Shown: positions 36,648 through 45,918 of the stretch, piece by piece
Numbering within the stretch: the first letter of the stretch is position 1
How the letters are laid out: each line of letters begins with the position of its first letter
Assembly (NCBI RefSeq): GCF_900156535.1
Contig: NZ_FTNV01000003.1
Coordinates: 248,001 to 312,000, forward strand
Reading direction: 5' to 3'
Length of the DNA stretch: 64,000 bases
Origin: Roseovarius nanhaiticus
GTDB lineage: Bacteria; Pseudomonadota; Alphaproteobacteria; Rhodobacterales; Rhodobacteraceae
Notes under the pieces: generated by a model
What the model was told of the DNA's origin: nothing
The model's input: only the letters and a program-made list of their open reading frames with translations
Database searches by the model: none
Made by a program: the position numbers and the translations under genes

Positions 36648-37019
36648 GGGGGTATCCGGCTGGTATCAAGGCGTCTTTGTTAGCGTGCGGTGTTTTGGAT
36701 TTCTACCGTTCATGGCGCGCGCCGTCACGCAAAGCTTGACTTTGCTCGCGCGGCCCTCCATCTAGCGCCTACCGACATTTCCTGCCGCGTGAGCAGCCGG
36801 GCCGCCCAAACGGCCGCCCCCAGATACCGAAATGTCGCCAGTATGATCCCAATATCACGCGTGGGGCCAGCCGCCGGATCGGCGCGATGGGCAATTCCGC
36901 CTATGCGTCAGGGCCTTGGCGGAACCACCGTAAGAGGCTGGCCGTACGCCGCCTCGACGCACGGGCCATTCGCGCCCGGAAACGGCATGGGACGTTCCCA
37001 TGTCCGAAAGGATAAGATT
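36648..37019 (+). other. Long leader of the DEAD-box helicase gene
   Basis: 372 bases between the Fur-family start and the TTG start of the helicase. Candidate -35 TTGACT at 36736-36741; no clear -10 seen, so this is only a possible promoter. The stretch before the helicase could be a 5' untranslated leader, as found on some cold-shock helicase mRNAs. No gene is recognised in it, though frames run open in this GC-rich DNA. Confidence 0.35.
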
Positions 37020-38318
37020 TTGAACCTCTTCGAAGAAATGGGCCTGCCGGCCGTATTGGTCCGCAAACTGGGCAATATGGGCATCACCGAGCCGACCCCG
37101 ATCCAGACACATGCAATTCCCTATGCGCTCGATGGCAATGACGTCATGGGCCTCGCCCAGACGGGCACGGGCAAGACGGCTGCCTTCGGCCTGCCGCTCA
37201 TCGCGCAAATGATGGAGAATGACGAGCGTCCGCGCCCCAAGACGGCGACCAGCCTCATCCTCGCGCCGACGCGCGAACTGGCCAACCAGATCCGCGAGAC
37301 GCTGCTGCCGCTGGTCAAGGACACGCCGATGAAGATCAACGTGGTCGTTGGCGGCATGTCGATCAATCCGCAGATCGCGCGCCTGGAGAAGGGCACGCAT
37401 ATCCTGGTGGCGACGCCGGGCCGCCTGCTGGACCTGATCGACCGCCGGGCGATCCGCCTTGATGCCACGCGTTTCCTGGTGCTGGATGAGGCCGACCAGA
37501 TGCTGGACATGGGCTTTATCCACGATCTGCGCAAAATCGCGGCCCTTTTGGCCAAAGAGCGTCAGACGATGCTTTTTTCGGCCACCATGCCCAAGCAGAT
37601 GGAAGAAATCGCGGGCAGCTATCTCACCCACCCGAAAAAGGTGCAGGTCAGCCCTCCGGGCAAGGCCGCCGACAAGGTCACCCAAGCGGTGCATTTCATT
37701 GCCAAGGCCGAAAAGCCGAACCTCTTGATCGAGCTTTTGGGCAAGCACAAGGGCGAGTTGGCGCTGGTCTTTGGCCGGACCAAGCACGGCTCGGACAAGC
37801 TGGCGCGCAAGTTGGAAAGCGCGGGCTACAAAGTGGCGGCCATTCACGGCAACAAAAGCCAGGGCCAGCGCGACCGTGCGCTGAAATCCTTCCGCGACGG
37901 GCATATTCACGTGCTGGTGGCAACGGATGTGGCCGCGCGCGGTCTCGATATCCCGGACGTCAAGCATGTCTATAACTTCGATCTGCCCAATGTGCCCGAG
38001 AATTACGTGCACCGCATTGGCCGTACGGCCCGCGCGGGCAAGGATGGCGCGGCCATCGCATTTTGCGCACCCGATGAGATGGGCGAGCTGAAGGATATTC
38101 AGAAAGTCATGGGCATTTCGATTCCCGTGGCGTCCGGACGTGCCTGGGAAGAGCTTCCCGATCCCAAGGCCGCAGCCAAGCGCGGTGGCGGCAACGGTGG
38201 CGGTCGCCGCCGTGGTGGCGGAGGCGGCAAGCCCGGCGGTGGCGGCGGCGCTGCATCCAAGCCGCGCCGGCGGCGCAGCGGTGGTGGCGGAGGCGGCGCG
38301 CGCAGCAACGCGGCCTGA
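37020..38318 (+). CDS. DEAD-box RNA helicase
   Basis: A 432-residue ATP-dependent RNA helicase. Start TTG 37020 ([10 protein letters not shown]) fits AAAGGA 7 bases upstream; ATG 36987 in frame is an alternative. Motifs: [10 protein letters not shown] (Walker A), [20 protein letters not shown] (DEAD), [19 protein letters not shown] and [13 protein letters not shown]. The tail from about residue 365 is a glycine/arginine-rich low-complexity RNA-binding region. RhlE-like rather than translation factor. The leader suggests cold or stress control but this is inference. Confidence 0.93.
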   Translation: MNLFEEMGLPAVLVRKLGNMGITEPTPIQTHAIPYALDGNDVMGLAQTGTGKTAAFGLPLIAQMMENDERPRPKTATSLILAPTRELANQIRETLLPLVKDTPMKINVVVGGMSINPQIARLEKGTHILVATPGRLLDLIDRRAIRLDATRFLVLDEADQMLDMGFIHDLRKIAALLAKERQTMLFSATMPKQMEEIAGSYLTHPKKVQVSPPGKAADKVTQAVHFIAKAEKPNLLIELLGKHKGELALVFGRTKHGSDKLARKLESAGYKVAAIHGNKSQGQRDRALKSFRDGHIHVLVATDVAARGLDIPDVKHVYNFDLPNVPENYVHRIGRTARAGKDGAAIAFCAPDEMGELKDIQKVMGISIPVASGRAWEELPDPKAAAKRGGGNGGGRRRGGGGGKPGGGGGAASKPRRRRSGGGGGGARSNAA

Positions 38319-38335
38319 CATTCACCATCCCGAGA

Positions 38336-38365
38336 TCGCAACCGCCGCTCAAGTGGCGGTTGCGA
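38336..38365 (+). terminator. Stem-loop after the helicase gene
   Basis: TCGCAACCGCC/GGCGGTTGCGA with an 8-base loop (38336-38365) lies 17 bases past the stop. Only a weak T-rich tract follows (CCTTGGTTGAGTTT), so it may be a terminator or an mRNA end-stabiliser. Confidence 0.5.
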
Positions 38366-38557
38366 CCTTGGTTGAGTTTGCCCGGTATGCCATTGCTTCT
38401 TCGCCATCGCTTGAAGATCGTGAGGCGCTCCGCGCAATTCGCAAACGAATACCGCATCTTGCAGGGATTATCTGGCGGCTGCATCCGTGCCCGTTACACA
38501 GCTTGAAGCTTGCTCGACGGAACGAAGCGCAGCTGACGCGTCAGCTATCACCTTGCG

Positions 38558-39982
38558 TCATGTGCCGCAGAATGTCTCGCGTACGATTTGATCCGGGCTG
38601 GGCGGCTCTGCCAGATAGGCCGAGACTTCGAGATCCTCATAGGGTCGCGCAAGTGCCTCGACCATCCTGTGAAACGGCGCATCATCACCTGCAACGGCAG
38701 CGGCGATCATCTCTTCCACCCGGTGATTGCGCGGAATGACGGCGGGGTTTGCAGCCTCCATGCGCGCGCGCCAGTCTGGCTCGCTTTCGATGCGGCTCTT
38801 CCAGCGCGTCTCCCATGCGCGAAACAGTGACGGATCGGTGAACTCATCTGCCGCCTTGCCGCGCGCCAAGGCGCGAAACGTGTTGGTGAAATCCGCGCCG
38901 GAATCCTCCATGATCTGTAGCAAATCCCCGATCAACGTCGCATCGTCCTCGCTTGGCTCGGCCAGCCCGATCTTGGCGCCAAAGACGCGCAACCGCTCGT
39001 CCTCGATCAGGTCCGGCATGGCATGGACCGCCTCCGTGAAATCGGCGATGGCGGCGTCTTGGTCAGGCATGAGTGGCACTAAGGCAGTCGCCAACTGAGC
39101 CATGTTCCAGACGATCAGGTGCGGCTGATTGGAATAGGCATAGCGCCCCTGCCGGTCAATCGAGCTGAATACCTGATCGGCGAAATATCCGTCCATAAAG
39201 GCGCAGGGGCCGTAGTCGATTGTCTCACCCGAGATCGAGGTGTTGTCGGTATTCATCACTCCATGGATGAAGCCGAGCCCCATCCACTGCGCCACCAGCG
39301 CCGCCTGCCGCGCAATGACCGCCCGCAGGAAGGCGCCCGGATCCTGCGCGCCGGGATAGTGCCGCTGGACTGCATACCCGAAAAGCCGCGCCAGCGACGC
39401 CGTATCGCCGCGCGCCGCGAAATACTGGAACGTGCCGACGCGCAAATGGCTGGAGGCAACGCGCGTCAGTATCGCACCCGGCAGGGGGCCATCCTGGCGC
39501 AGCACCCGCTCGCCCGTGCGCACGGCGGCCAGCGCGCGGGTGGTCGGAATGCCCAGCGCGTGCATTGCTTCGCTGACCACATATTCACGCAACACCGGAC
39601 CCAGCCAGGCGCGCCCGTCTCCGCCCCGCGAATAGGGCGTGCGGCCTGAGCCTTTGAGCTGCACGTCGCGCCGCGCACCGCCGCTGGTGATGACCTCTCC
39701 CAGAAGTACGGCCCGCCCATCGCCCAATTGGGGAGAGAACCCGCCGAACTGGTGTCCGGCATAGGCCTGCGCAATGGGCGCGGCGCCGGGCAGGGCGCGG
39801 TTGCCGGCAAAGATCTCGGCCAATTCGTCATCGTCGCCGAGCGTCATGCCCAGATCCGCCGCCAACGGCCTGTTGACGGCGATCAGCGAGGGCGACGCCA
39901 CCGGGACAGGCGCCTGCGGCGTGTGAAAAGGCGCCGGAAGCTGCGCGTAGGTATTGTGAAACGGAATTGTGGTTTGCATCAT
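38558..39982 (-). CDS. selO: Protein adenylyltransferase SelO (YdiU)
   Basis: A pseudokinase-fold enzyme that transfers AMP to hydroxyl side chains of proteins (AMPylation). 474 residues. Family segments: [62 protein letters not shown] and the terminal CGT, where the family keeps a reactive cysteine. Start ATG 39982. No operon partner; 38319-38557 downstream holds only the helicase stem-loop and no gene. Confidence 0.93.
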   Translation of the reverse strand: MMQTTIPFHNTYAQLPAPFHTPQAPVPVASPSLIAVNRPLAADLGMTLGDDDELAEIFAGNRALPGAAPIAQAYAGHQFGGFSPQLGDGRAVLLGEVITSGGARRDVQLKGSGRTPYSRGGDGRAWLGPVLREYVVSEAMHALGIPTTRALAAVRTGERVLRQDGPLPGAILTRVASSHLRVGTFQYFAARGDTASLARLFGYAVQRHYPGAQDPGAFLRAVIARQAALVAQWMGLGFIHGVMNTDNTSISGETIDYGPCAFMDGYFADQVFSSIDRQGRYAYSNQPHLIVWNMAQLATALVPLMPDQDAAIADFTEAVHAMPDLIEDERLRVFGAKIGLAEPSEDDATLIGDLLQIMEDSGADFTNTFRALARGKAADEFTDPSLFRAWETRWKSRIESEPDWRARMEAANPAVIPRNHRVEEMIAAAVAGDDAPFHRMVEALARPYEDLEVSAYLAEPPSPDQIVRETFCGT

Positions 39983-40047
39983 GGCCTCAAGATAGGCGTG
40001 TGGCGCCCTTACGCCAATGCCGCGCGCCTGAAAACCCGCCCGCTATT

Positions 40048-40133
40048 GGGTATTTTGCCCAAGAAAAAGCCGGGCCACAGCGCCAGTCTTTCATTGTTCC
40101 GAAGGTACTCCGGGGTCCGGGGCAGCGCCCCGG
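40048..40133. repeat. Facing pair of 3'-end repeats, copies 6 and 7
   Basis: Plus-strand copy GGGTATTTTGCCCAAGAAAA (40048-40070) and minus-strand copy read from 40110 to 40088 face each other with 17 bases between. The minus copy is preceded by the hairpin CCGGGGC-AGC-GCCCCGG (40117-40133), just past the stop of the GNAT gene, so it may end that operon. The plus copy follows no plus-strand gene. Confidence 0.55.
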
Positions 40134-40137
40134 CGGG

Positions 40138-40623
40138 TCAGAGCGGGCGCGACATCAGCATATATCCGTCCCGAGCGCGAAAATGCATTTTCTCGTAAAA
40201 GGCGCGCGTCTTGGCATCATCGCGCGCCACCTCCAGATGGATCGTGCGCAGACCCGCGCCCGCCAGCGCGCGAGGTAGGGACGAGAGAATCTCGGTGCCA
40301 ATGCCGCGGCCGCGCACGCCGGGGCGGATGTAGATCTCGTCCAGTATGCCGTCGAGGCCGCCATATTCCAGCGACCAGCCAAAGCTGATAGCTGCGTAGC
40401 CGATCGGCGCGCGCACCGGGCCTGCGATGTAGATCGCACCATGGGGCGAGCCTGCGAGCAACGGCTCGACCGCTTTGCGGCGCATGGCCTCGTCCAGAGC
40501 GATCCCCGCCTCTGTATGAAAGGCGGCGATGAGCGGCAGGATGCGGTCGATATCGTCTGATTTGGCGAGGGTGAGGGCGGTCACGGGCGGCTGGGCTTTC
40601 GTCTGGGAATGCCGCGCCAACAT
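40138..40623 (-). CDS. GNAT-family N-acetyltransferase
   Basis: Up to 161 residues; start ATG 40623, though GTG 40584 is an alternative with a GNAT-like N-terminus. GNAT features: the RPGVRGRGIGTEIL acetyl-CoA-binding motif, LHLEVARDDAKTRAFYEK (here IHLEVARDDAK) and a terminal strand. Substrate unknown. Third of a leftward set after fumC: DUF4169, ribbon-helix-helix, GNAT. Confidence 0.85.
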   Translation of the reverse strand: MLARHSQTKAQPPVTALTLAKSDDIDRILPLIAAFHTEAGIALDEAMRRKAVEPLLAGSPHGAIYIAGPVRAPIGYAAISFGWSLEYGGLDGILDEIYIRPGVRGRGIGTEILSSLPRALAGAGLRTIHLEVARDDAKTRAFYEKMHFRARDGYMLMSRPL

Positions 40624-40658
40624 GCCCGCCGGGCCGCGCGCTGTCCATGCGCTGCCCT

Positions 40659-40895
40659 TCAGTCTGGGCCTTTTTCCGCCGCAGCGCGGTAGTGGCGCAG
40701 CACGTGGAGCCGGATCGCCGAGGCGAGGCCAAGATCGGGGCCGCGCGCTGCGTCGATTTCGGCGGCGAGTGCATTGATCGGCGTGCCGCTCTGGGCGGCG
40801 ATGGCACGGAAGGCGCGCCAGAATTCGGGCTCCAAGGTGACGGAGGTACGGTGCCCGCGCAGGGTAAGCGAGTGTTTGACCGGGCGTAGAGTCAT
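40659..40895 (-). CDS. Ribbon-helix-helix domain protein
   Basis: A 78-residue protein with an Arc/MetJ-like fold at the N-terminus: HRTSVTLEPEFWRAFRAIAAQSGTPIN. The C-terminal half is helical. Start ATG 40895. It lies between the DUF4169 gene (18-base gap) and the GNAT gene (35-base gap) on the same strand. DNA targets unknown; could regulate the neighbours. Confidence 0.8.
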   Translation of the reverse strand: MTLRPVKHSLTLRGHRTSVTLEPEFWRAFRAIAAQSGTPINALAAEIDAARGPDLGLASAIRLHVLRHYRAAAEKGPD

Positions 40896-40913
40896 GGCAA
40901 GGTCATGGCAGTC

Positions 40914-41093
40914 TCAGGGCTCGCGCTTGTGATCGTCGATGTGGCGCGCCGCCTTGGCCGCCTCCGTCTCGTCGCGCTTTACCTGAGCCTTCGTGCGGCC
41001 GAAGCGGACGGCGTTCTCATCCGCCTCGGCCTTGGCCGCTGCCCGCGCGCGGGATTTGCGCGCGCGGTTCAGATTGATTGGCTTGTCCGTCAC
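40914..41093 (-). CDS. DUF4169 small basic protein
   Basis: A 59-residue, very basic protein read from GTG 41093: [20 protein letters not shown], then [22 protein letters not shown]. It matches the DUF4169 pattern seen in Rhodobacteraceae downstream of fumC. The GTG overlaps the fumC stop by 4 bases (GTGA), so it is translated from the fumC mRNA. Role unknown. Confidence 0.8.
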   Translation of the reverse strand: MTDKPINLNRARKSRARAAAKAEADENAVRFGRTKAQVKRDETEAAKAARHIDDHKREP

Positions 41094-42493
41094 TTCGGCC
41101 CGACCATGTCTTCGGGCCGCACGACGCGGTCGAAGGTTTCGGCATCAACAAAGCCGAGCGCAATGGCCTCTTCTTTCAGCGTGGTGCCGTTCTTGTGCGC
41201 GGTCTTGGCCACTTTGGTGGCGTTGTCATAGCCGATTTCGGGCGCGAGCGCCGTGACCAGCATGAGCGACTCGCGCATCAGCTTGTCGATGCGCGTCTCG
41301 TCCGCTTCCAGCCCGTCCACCAGATTGTCGGTAAAGGCCGAGGCCGCATCGCCCAGAAGCTGCATGGATTGCAGAACGTTATAGGCCATCATGGGCTTGT
41401 AGACGTTGAGCTCAAAATGGCCTTGGCTGCCGGCAAAACCGACGGCGGCATCATTGCCCATGACATGCGCGCAAACCTGTGTCAGCGCCTCGCATTGCGT
41501 GGGGTTCACTTTGCCCGGCATGATGCTGCTGCCGGGCTCGTTCTCGGGCAGGATCAGCTCGCCCAGACCGCAGCGGGGGCCACTGCCGAGGAAGCGGATA
41601 TCGTTGGCGATCTTGAAGAGCGATCCCGCCACGACGCGCAGCGCGCCCGAGATTTCGACCATCGCGTCATGCGCCGCCAGCGCTTCGAACTTGTTGGGGG
41701 CGGTGACAAAGGGCAGGCCGGTGATCTCGGCCATGTTGGCGGCGACCGTCTCGCCCCAGCCTTTTTGCGTGTTGAGGCCGGTGCCGACAGCCGTGCCGCC
41801 CTGCGCCAGCTCGTAGATGCGCTCGAGTGCGGCATGGATGCGCTCGATCCCCATGGCGACCTGATGCGTGTAGCCCGAGAATTCCTGGCCCAGCGTCAGA
41901 GGCGTGGCATCCTGCGTATGTGTGCGCCCGATCTTGATGATATGCGCCCATTTTTGCGCCTTGGCCTCCAGCGCGTCTTGCAGCTTCTCCAGCCCCGGCA
42001 GCGTCACGCCATGGGCTGTCATCGCAGCGGCGATGTGCATCGCCGTTGGGAAGGTGTCGTTGGATGACTGGCCCATGTTCACATGGTCATTGGGATGCAC
42101 TGGGTCCTTCGAGCCGATTGTGCCGCCCATGATCTCGATCGCGCGGTTGGCGATCACCTCGTTGGCGTTCATGTTCGATTGCGTGCCCGAGCCGGTCTGC
42201 CAGACGACCAGCGGGAAGTTGTCGTCGAGATCGCCCTGGATGACCTCGCTTGCCGCTTCGATGATGGCATCGGCGCGGGCCTCGTCCAGTTTGCCGTTTT
42301 CCTTGTTGGCTTGCGCACAGGCTTTCTTGATCACGCCGAGGGCGCGGACGATGGCGATGGGCTGACGCTCCCACCCGATGGGAAAGTTGATGATGCTGCG
42401 CTGCGTTTGCGCGCCCCAATACTTGTCCGACGGCACTTCGAGCGGGCCGAAGCTGTCGGTTTCGGTGCGGGTGGTGGTCTCACTGCGGCTCAT
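41090..42493 (-). CDS. fumC: Fumarate hydratase class II
   Basis: Fumarate to L-malate in the TCA cycle, iron-independent tetrameric enzyme. 467 residues. Signature [17 protein letters not shown], plus [11 protein letters not shown] and [15 protein letters not shown] with the catalytic His. Start ATG 42493. Coupled downstream to the DUF4169 gene by overlap. Confidence 0.97.
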   Translation of the reverse strand: MSRSETTTRTETDSFGPLEVPSDKYWGAQTQRSIINFPIGWERQPIAIVRALGVIKKACAQANKENGKLDEARADAIIEAASEVIQGDLDDNFPLVVWQTGSGTQSNMNANEVIANRAIEIMGGTIGSKDPVHPNDHVNMGQSSNDTFPTAMHIAAAMTAHGVTLPGLEKLQDALEAKAQKWAHIIKIGRTHTQDATPLTLGQEFSGYTHQVAMGIERIHAALERIYELAQGGTAVGTGLNTQKGWGETVAANMAEITGLPFVTAPNKFEALAAHDAMVEISGALRVVAGSLFKIANDIRFLGSGPRCGLGELILPENEPGSSIMPGKVNPTQCEALTQVCAHVMGNDAAVGFAGSQGHFELNVYKPMMAYNVLQSMQLLGDAASAFTDNLVDGLEADETRIDKLMRESLMLVTALAPEIGYDNATKVAKTAHKNGTTLKEEAIALGFVDAETFDRVVRPEDMVGPK

Positions 42494-42587
42494 TGGGGCG
42501 CTCCTTGGTCAGGTTTGCGCCTGTCTTACCGTCTGGTGCGGAAAGTTCAACGGGCGAGGTGCCGGGCGGCGCGCCCCGCGCCCCGCT

Positions 42588-43046
42588 TCAATGCTTGCGA
42601 AAACTGTCGAGGCTGACGATATCGCCGCCGCCCTTGGGCGCGGTGTCCTCGTCCAGATCCGCTTCCTCGTCCTCTTCGTCCTCATCGCTTTTGGGCTGTG
42701 TCTCGAATCGCAGGCCGAATTCGACGGAAGGATCGACGAAGGTCTGAATGGCGTCATAGGGCACATAGAGATTTTCGGGCGCGTCGCCGAAATTCAGTGT
42801 GATCCCAAAGCCTTCGTCGCTGACCTCAAGATTGTCGTACCAATGCTGCATCACAACGGTCATCTCGTTCGGGTAGCGCTGTTTCAGCCAATCGGCCAGC
42901 GCGGCCTCGGGGTGGTTGGTGTCGAAGGTGATAAAGAAGTGGTGCGCGCCGGGCAGGCCGTTTGCGGCGACATCCTCCAGCACCTCCTGGATCAGGCCAC
43001 GCATGGCCCGGTGCATCAGATTGCCGTATTCGATGGTGCGCGACAT
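42588..43046 (-). CDS. sspB: ClpXP adaptor SspB (alpha type)
   Basis: A 152-residue adaptor that tethers ssrA-tagged proteins to ClpXP. Start ATG 43046 (MSRTIEYGNLMHRAMRGLI). Features: NGLPGAHHFFITFDTNHPE, LPERYP-like LKQRYPNEMTVVMQHWYDNL and a long acidic, probably disordered tail ending in VSLDSFRKH, the typical ClpX-binding tail. The permuted ssrA gene lies 2.4 kb upstream on the same strand. Confidence 0.93.
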   Translation of the reverse strand: MSRTIEYGNLMHRAMRGLIQEVLEDVAANGLPGAHHFFITFDTNHPEAALADWLKQRYPNEMTVVMQHWYDNLEVSDEGFGITLNFGDAPENLYVPYDAIQTFVDPSVEFGLRFETQPKSDEDEEDEEADLDEDTAPKGGGDIVSLDSFRKH

Positions 43047-43070
43047 GCCTTGGCCCTCGGTATTTCCTAG

Positions 43071-43087
43071 ATCCCACAATACGGGAT
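43071..43087. promoter_or_regulatory. Perfect dyad before sspB
   Basis: ATCCC-ACAATAC-GGGAT (43071-43087) lies 25-41 bases upstream of the sspB start, in the short gap after chrA. Candidate operator; no regulator identified. Confidence 0.35.
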
Positions 43088-43117
43088 TCCGAGGAAAGGA
43101 AAAGGGGCGCCGCGCGG

Positions 43118-44365
43118 CTAGAGCGCCAGATGCAAGAGCCCGCCCGCCGCAGCCATCAGCGCCAGCGCGGGCAGCATCGGGATACGCAGGGCCAGCATCA
43201 GGATCGCGGCCAGCGCGGTAAGGCCCGCCGCGGGTGTATCGAGGCTGGAGAGGACCGGATAGGTGCCCAAGGGACCATTGCGTAGCTCCGCAAAAAGAAC
43301 GTGGAGCCCGAACCAGAGCGAGAGGTTGGCGATGACCCCGACCACCGCTGCTGAGATCGCCGAAAGTGCGCCGCGCAGGCGCGGCTGCGCCAGAAGCCGC
43401 TCCAGATAGGGCGCGCCCGCAAAGATCCAGAGAAAGCAGGGAACGAACGTCACCCAAAGCGCCATGGCCCCCGCCGCCAGCGCGGTGCCAGTGCCGCCCG
43501 CGCCGAAGCCCGCCAGCATGGCGACGAATTGCGTCACGAGGATGAGGGGGCCGGGCGTCGTCTCGGCCAGTCCCAGCGCGTCGATCATCTGGTCCGCGCT
43601 GATCCAGCCATGGGTCTGCGTCACGGTCTGGGTCATATAGGCCAGCACCGCATAGGCGCCGCCGAATGTCACCACCGCCAGCTTGCTGAAGAAAGCTGCG
43701 ATGGCGGCGAGGAAGGTCGCGTCAGCGGCATGGGCCGCCAGGACAGGCGCGGCCCAGAGGCTGCCCCAGATGGCGATGGTGCGCAGCGTGCGAGCCGTTT
43801 GACCCGGAGTGATGGGCGCGGCCGCCCCATGCGGCTGTCCCCGAGCGGCCCAGGCGCCCCAGGCCGCGGCGGCGGCGATGATCAATGGAAAGGGCAGGGC
43901 GGCGGCATAGATCGCGGCGAAGGCCAGCACGGCCAGAACCACCTGCGCGCGCCCCTCCAGCGCGCGATTGCCCAACCTCCAGAGCGCTTGTGCGACGATC
44001 ACCAGCACCGCCGCCTTGACCCCCGCAAAAAGCGCCGCAACCAGCGGCACGTCGCCGTATTGCGCGTAGGCCAGCGCCAGCGCGAGGATGGCCAGCGCGC
44101 CGGGCAGGACGAAGAGAAGGCCCGCGAGGATGCCGCCCCATGTGCCGCGCAGGCGCCAGCCCGCATAGGTCGCCAGCTGCATCGCCTCCGGGCCGGGCAA
44201 GAGCATGCAAAAGCTGAGCGCGCCGAGGAACTGACGCTGCTCCAGCCAGCCGCGCCGCTCGACCAGCTCGGATTGCATCAGGGCGATCTGAGCCGCCGGG
44301 CCGCCAAAGGACAAAAGGCCGATCCGCCCGAAGGCCGCCAGGAAAGCGCGCGTGCTGACCTGCAT
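43118..44365 (-). CDS. chrA: Chromate efflux transporter
   Basis: A 415-residue CHR-family transporter; start ATG 44365, which immediately follows the chrB stop (TGA-T-ATG), so it is coupled. Two homologous CHR domains: LLSFGGPAAQIALMQ with WLEQRQFLGALSFCMLLPGPEAMQ, and VVTFGGAYAVLAYMTQ with GLAETTPGPLILVTQF. About ten hydrophobic segments. Exports chromate, driven by the membrane potential. Confidence 0.93.
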   Translation of the reverse strand: MQVSTRAFLAAFGRIGLLSFGGPAAQIALMQSELVERRGWLEQRQFLGALSFCMLLPGPEAMQLATYAGWRLRGTWGGILAGLLFVLPGALAILALALAYAQYGDVPLVAALFAGVKAAVLVIVAQALWRLGNRALEGRAQVVLAVLAFAAIYAAALPFPLIIAAAAAWGAWAARGQPHGAAAPITPGQTARTLRTIAIWGSLWAAPVLAAHAADATFLAAIAAFFSKLAVVTFGGAYAVLAYMTQTVTQTHGWISADQMIDALGLAETTPGPLILVTQFVAMLAGFGAGGTGTALAAGAMALWVTFVPCFLWIFAGAPYLERLLAQPRLRGALSAISAAVVGVIANLSLWFGLHVLFAELRNGPLGTYPVLSSLDTPAAGLTALAAILMLALRIPMLPALALMAAAGGLLHLAL

Positions 44366-44366
44366 A

Positions 44367-45185
44367 TCAGGGCCGCCCATTTTGGCCGTGGAGCCAGTCA
44401 TGCCCCTCATCCTGCCCGTCCCGCGCCCAGCGGTAGAGCGCATCGTAAACGGGAATGGCGGCCTCAAGTTGGGCGTGATCGTTCTTGTATTGACGCGACA
44501 GCCCGACCGAAATGGCCAGCAGTCCCGCGGCAACGGGATGCAGGTCATGCCGGTTGGTATCCGCCGCGCGAATGGCCAGCGCCATCTGCTCAAGCGCGGG
44601 TGTGGCAAGGCCGAAACGGCGGAGCATCACATCGAAGCTGCACAGATCGCCCTCATGCGAGAACTCGGCCCCGTCAATATCGAAGGGGGTGGCGTCAAAG
44701 ATGTCGGCCGCCGCCATCACCTCGGACGGGGCGACAAAGAGAAAGCGGGCACGCGGATCGACGAAGCGCCGGATCAGCCAGGGGCAGGCGATCCGGTCGA
44801 TCTTGGGCCGCGCGCGAGTGATCCAGCGGGTTTGACCCTCCGCATCGAAGCGCACGGCGTTGATCGGCACGAGAGGGCCACCGCTGGCCTGCCACGCTTG
44901 CACGCCGCCCGCCAGATATTCGGCCGTGACGCCTTCGGCCTGCAGCGCGCTGACGACGCCCTGGCTGAGCTTGCGGCCCTTCTGGCAAATGATGATTGCG
45001 GGGCCGCCGTTGAGGCTTTGCCTCAGCGCCGCCAGTTCGCGATGCGACGCGCGGCGGGCGCCTGGGATCAGTCGGGGATCTTCTGCGAAATCCTCGGGCA
45101 GGCAGATGTCGATGAGTGCGGGACAGGCGGGCGTGCCGATCAGGCGCATCAATTGGGGTGGTGTGATGGAATTCGGGTCTGGCAT
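44367..45185 (-). CDS. chrB: Chromate resistance protein ChrB with N-terminal rhodanese-like domain
   Basis: A 272-residue protein (start ATG 45185, GAGGATGCC upstream). N-terminal rhodanese-like domain (about 1-115) with a cysteine in IIICQKGRKLSQG where the active-site Cys belongs, then the ChrB C-terminal domain: RPKIDRIACPWLIRRFVDPRA and HEGDLCSFDVMLRRFG. ChrB acts as chromate-sensing regulator or enzyme for the chrA system; here it is cotranscribed and coupled to chrA. The N-terminal fusion is a family variant. Confidence 0.85.
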   Translation of the reverse strand: MPDPNSITPPQLMRLIGTPACPALIDICLPEDFAEDPRLIPGARRASHRELAALRQSLNGGPAIIICQKGRKLSQGVVSALQAEGVTAEYLAGGVQAWQASGGPLVPINAVRFDAEGQTRWITRARPKIDRIACPWLIRRFVDPRARFLFVAPSEVMAAADIFDATPFDIDGAEFSHEGDLCSFDVMLRRFGLATPALEQMALAIRAADTNRHDLHPVAAGLLAISVGLSRQYKNDHAQLEAAIPVYDALYRWARDGQDEGHDWLHGQNGRP

Positions 45186-45221
45186 GGCATCCTCTGAGCA
45201 ATCGAGTTCAGGATGCGACAT

Positions 45222-45454
45222 TGGGCCAAAGCCTCACGGGGAAGTCGCTGTCGTCCCCATGAACAAAGAGTGCACCGGGACCTGCGCGGCTGTCAATGCG
45301 GCGTCATTCGGGGTGTACGGGTCACGGATTCAGCGAGTATCTGGCGAACGGGAAATGAAGGTGCAGACTTCCGTTGCCCAAGCGTCTTTCGCTTGCGAAA
45401 GGTGCGTGCGAAGCCTGAGCGGCTTGCATTGGCAAATCTAAGAGTTTAAAGGTG
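45222..45454. other. Non-coding stretch between chrB and ssrA
   Basis: About 230 bases with no credible gene. It contains GTGCAGACTTCCGTTGCC (45361-45378), a 16-of-18 match to the end of the ssrA coding piece at 45459-45476. Also TCTTTCGCTTGCGAAAGG (45386-45403), a short hairpin. Confidence 0.4.
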
Positions 45455-45785
45455 AAAAGTGCAGGCTTCTGTTGCCAGGTGCCTGCGGACCCCGCCTTAC
45501 GCTGCTAGGCGCAAGGACTTAGGTTTCGATTCCTCGAACCGCTTACGCGGCCAGAGCAACCGGAGCACGATTGTCATTTGCAATTGTACTGTTCGGGCCG
45601 ATACGGTGGCACCCCGCCGAGACAAAGCATAACCCCTTTAGACGTTCGTCGATCCTGTTTCGACCCCGATCCGCCCCCAAATGAAGGGTGATTGGTGGAG
45701 TCGCCGGGTACCGCCCCCGGGTCCGATCCGCTTATTACGAGCGCGTTTATGTCCATAGTCCCCGAAGGGACATTATGAATATAGG
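45455..45785 (-). ncRNA. ssrA: Circularly permuted two-piece tmRNA
   Basis: On the minus strand the acceptor piece comes first, ending ...GGACCCGGGGGCGG, TACCCGGCGACTCCACCA at 45693; then a 25-base spacer; then the coding piece starting GGGGTCGAAACAGGATCGAC at 45667. GGGGTCG pairs with CGACTCC (7 base pairs) to remake the tRNA-like acceptor stem. The coding piece encodes ANDNRAPVALAA and stop at 45581-45543, then a stem GCAGGC/GCCTGC (45461-45486). This is the alphaproteobacterial ssrA form. The 5' end of the acceptor piece (about 45785) is estimated. The RNA rescues stalled ribosomes and tags products for SspB-ClpXP. Confidence 0.93.
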
Positions 45786-45918
45786 CAGGCGTACAGGATT
45801 TGCAAACCTATGGAGAGCGGGTAGTCATGATTTTTTTTGCTGAGCGTGCGTGGCGCCACTACGCTTCGCGGGACGAAGCTGCCATCGAACGATCAAGGTA
45901 AGACTTTTGTCACCCGCC

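Noticed and set aside
45574..45756. 60-residue frame across the tmRNA
   Set aside because: It overlaps both ssrA pieces, and the RNA features explain the sequence.
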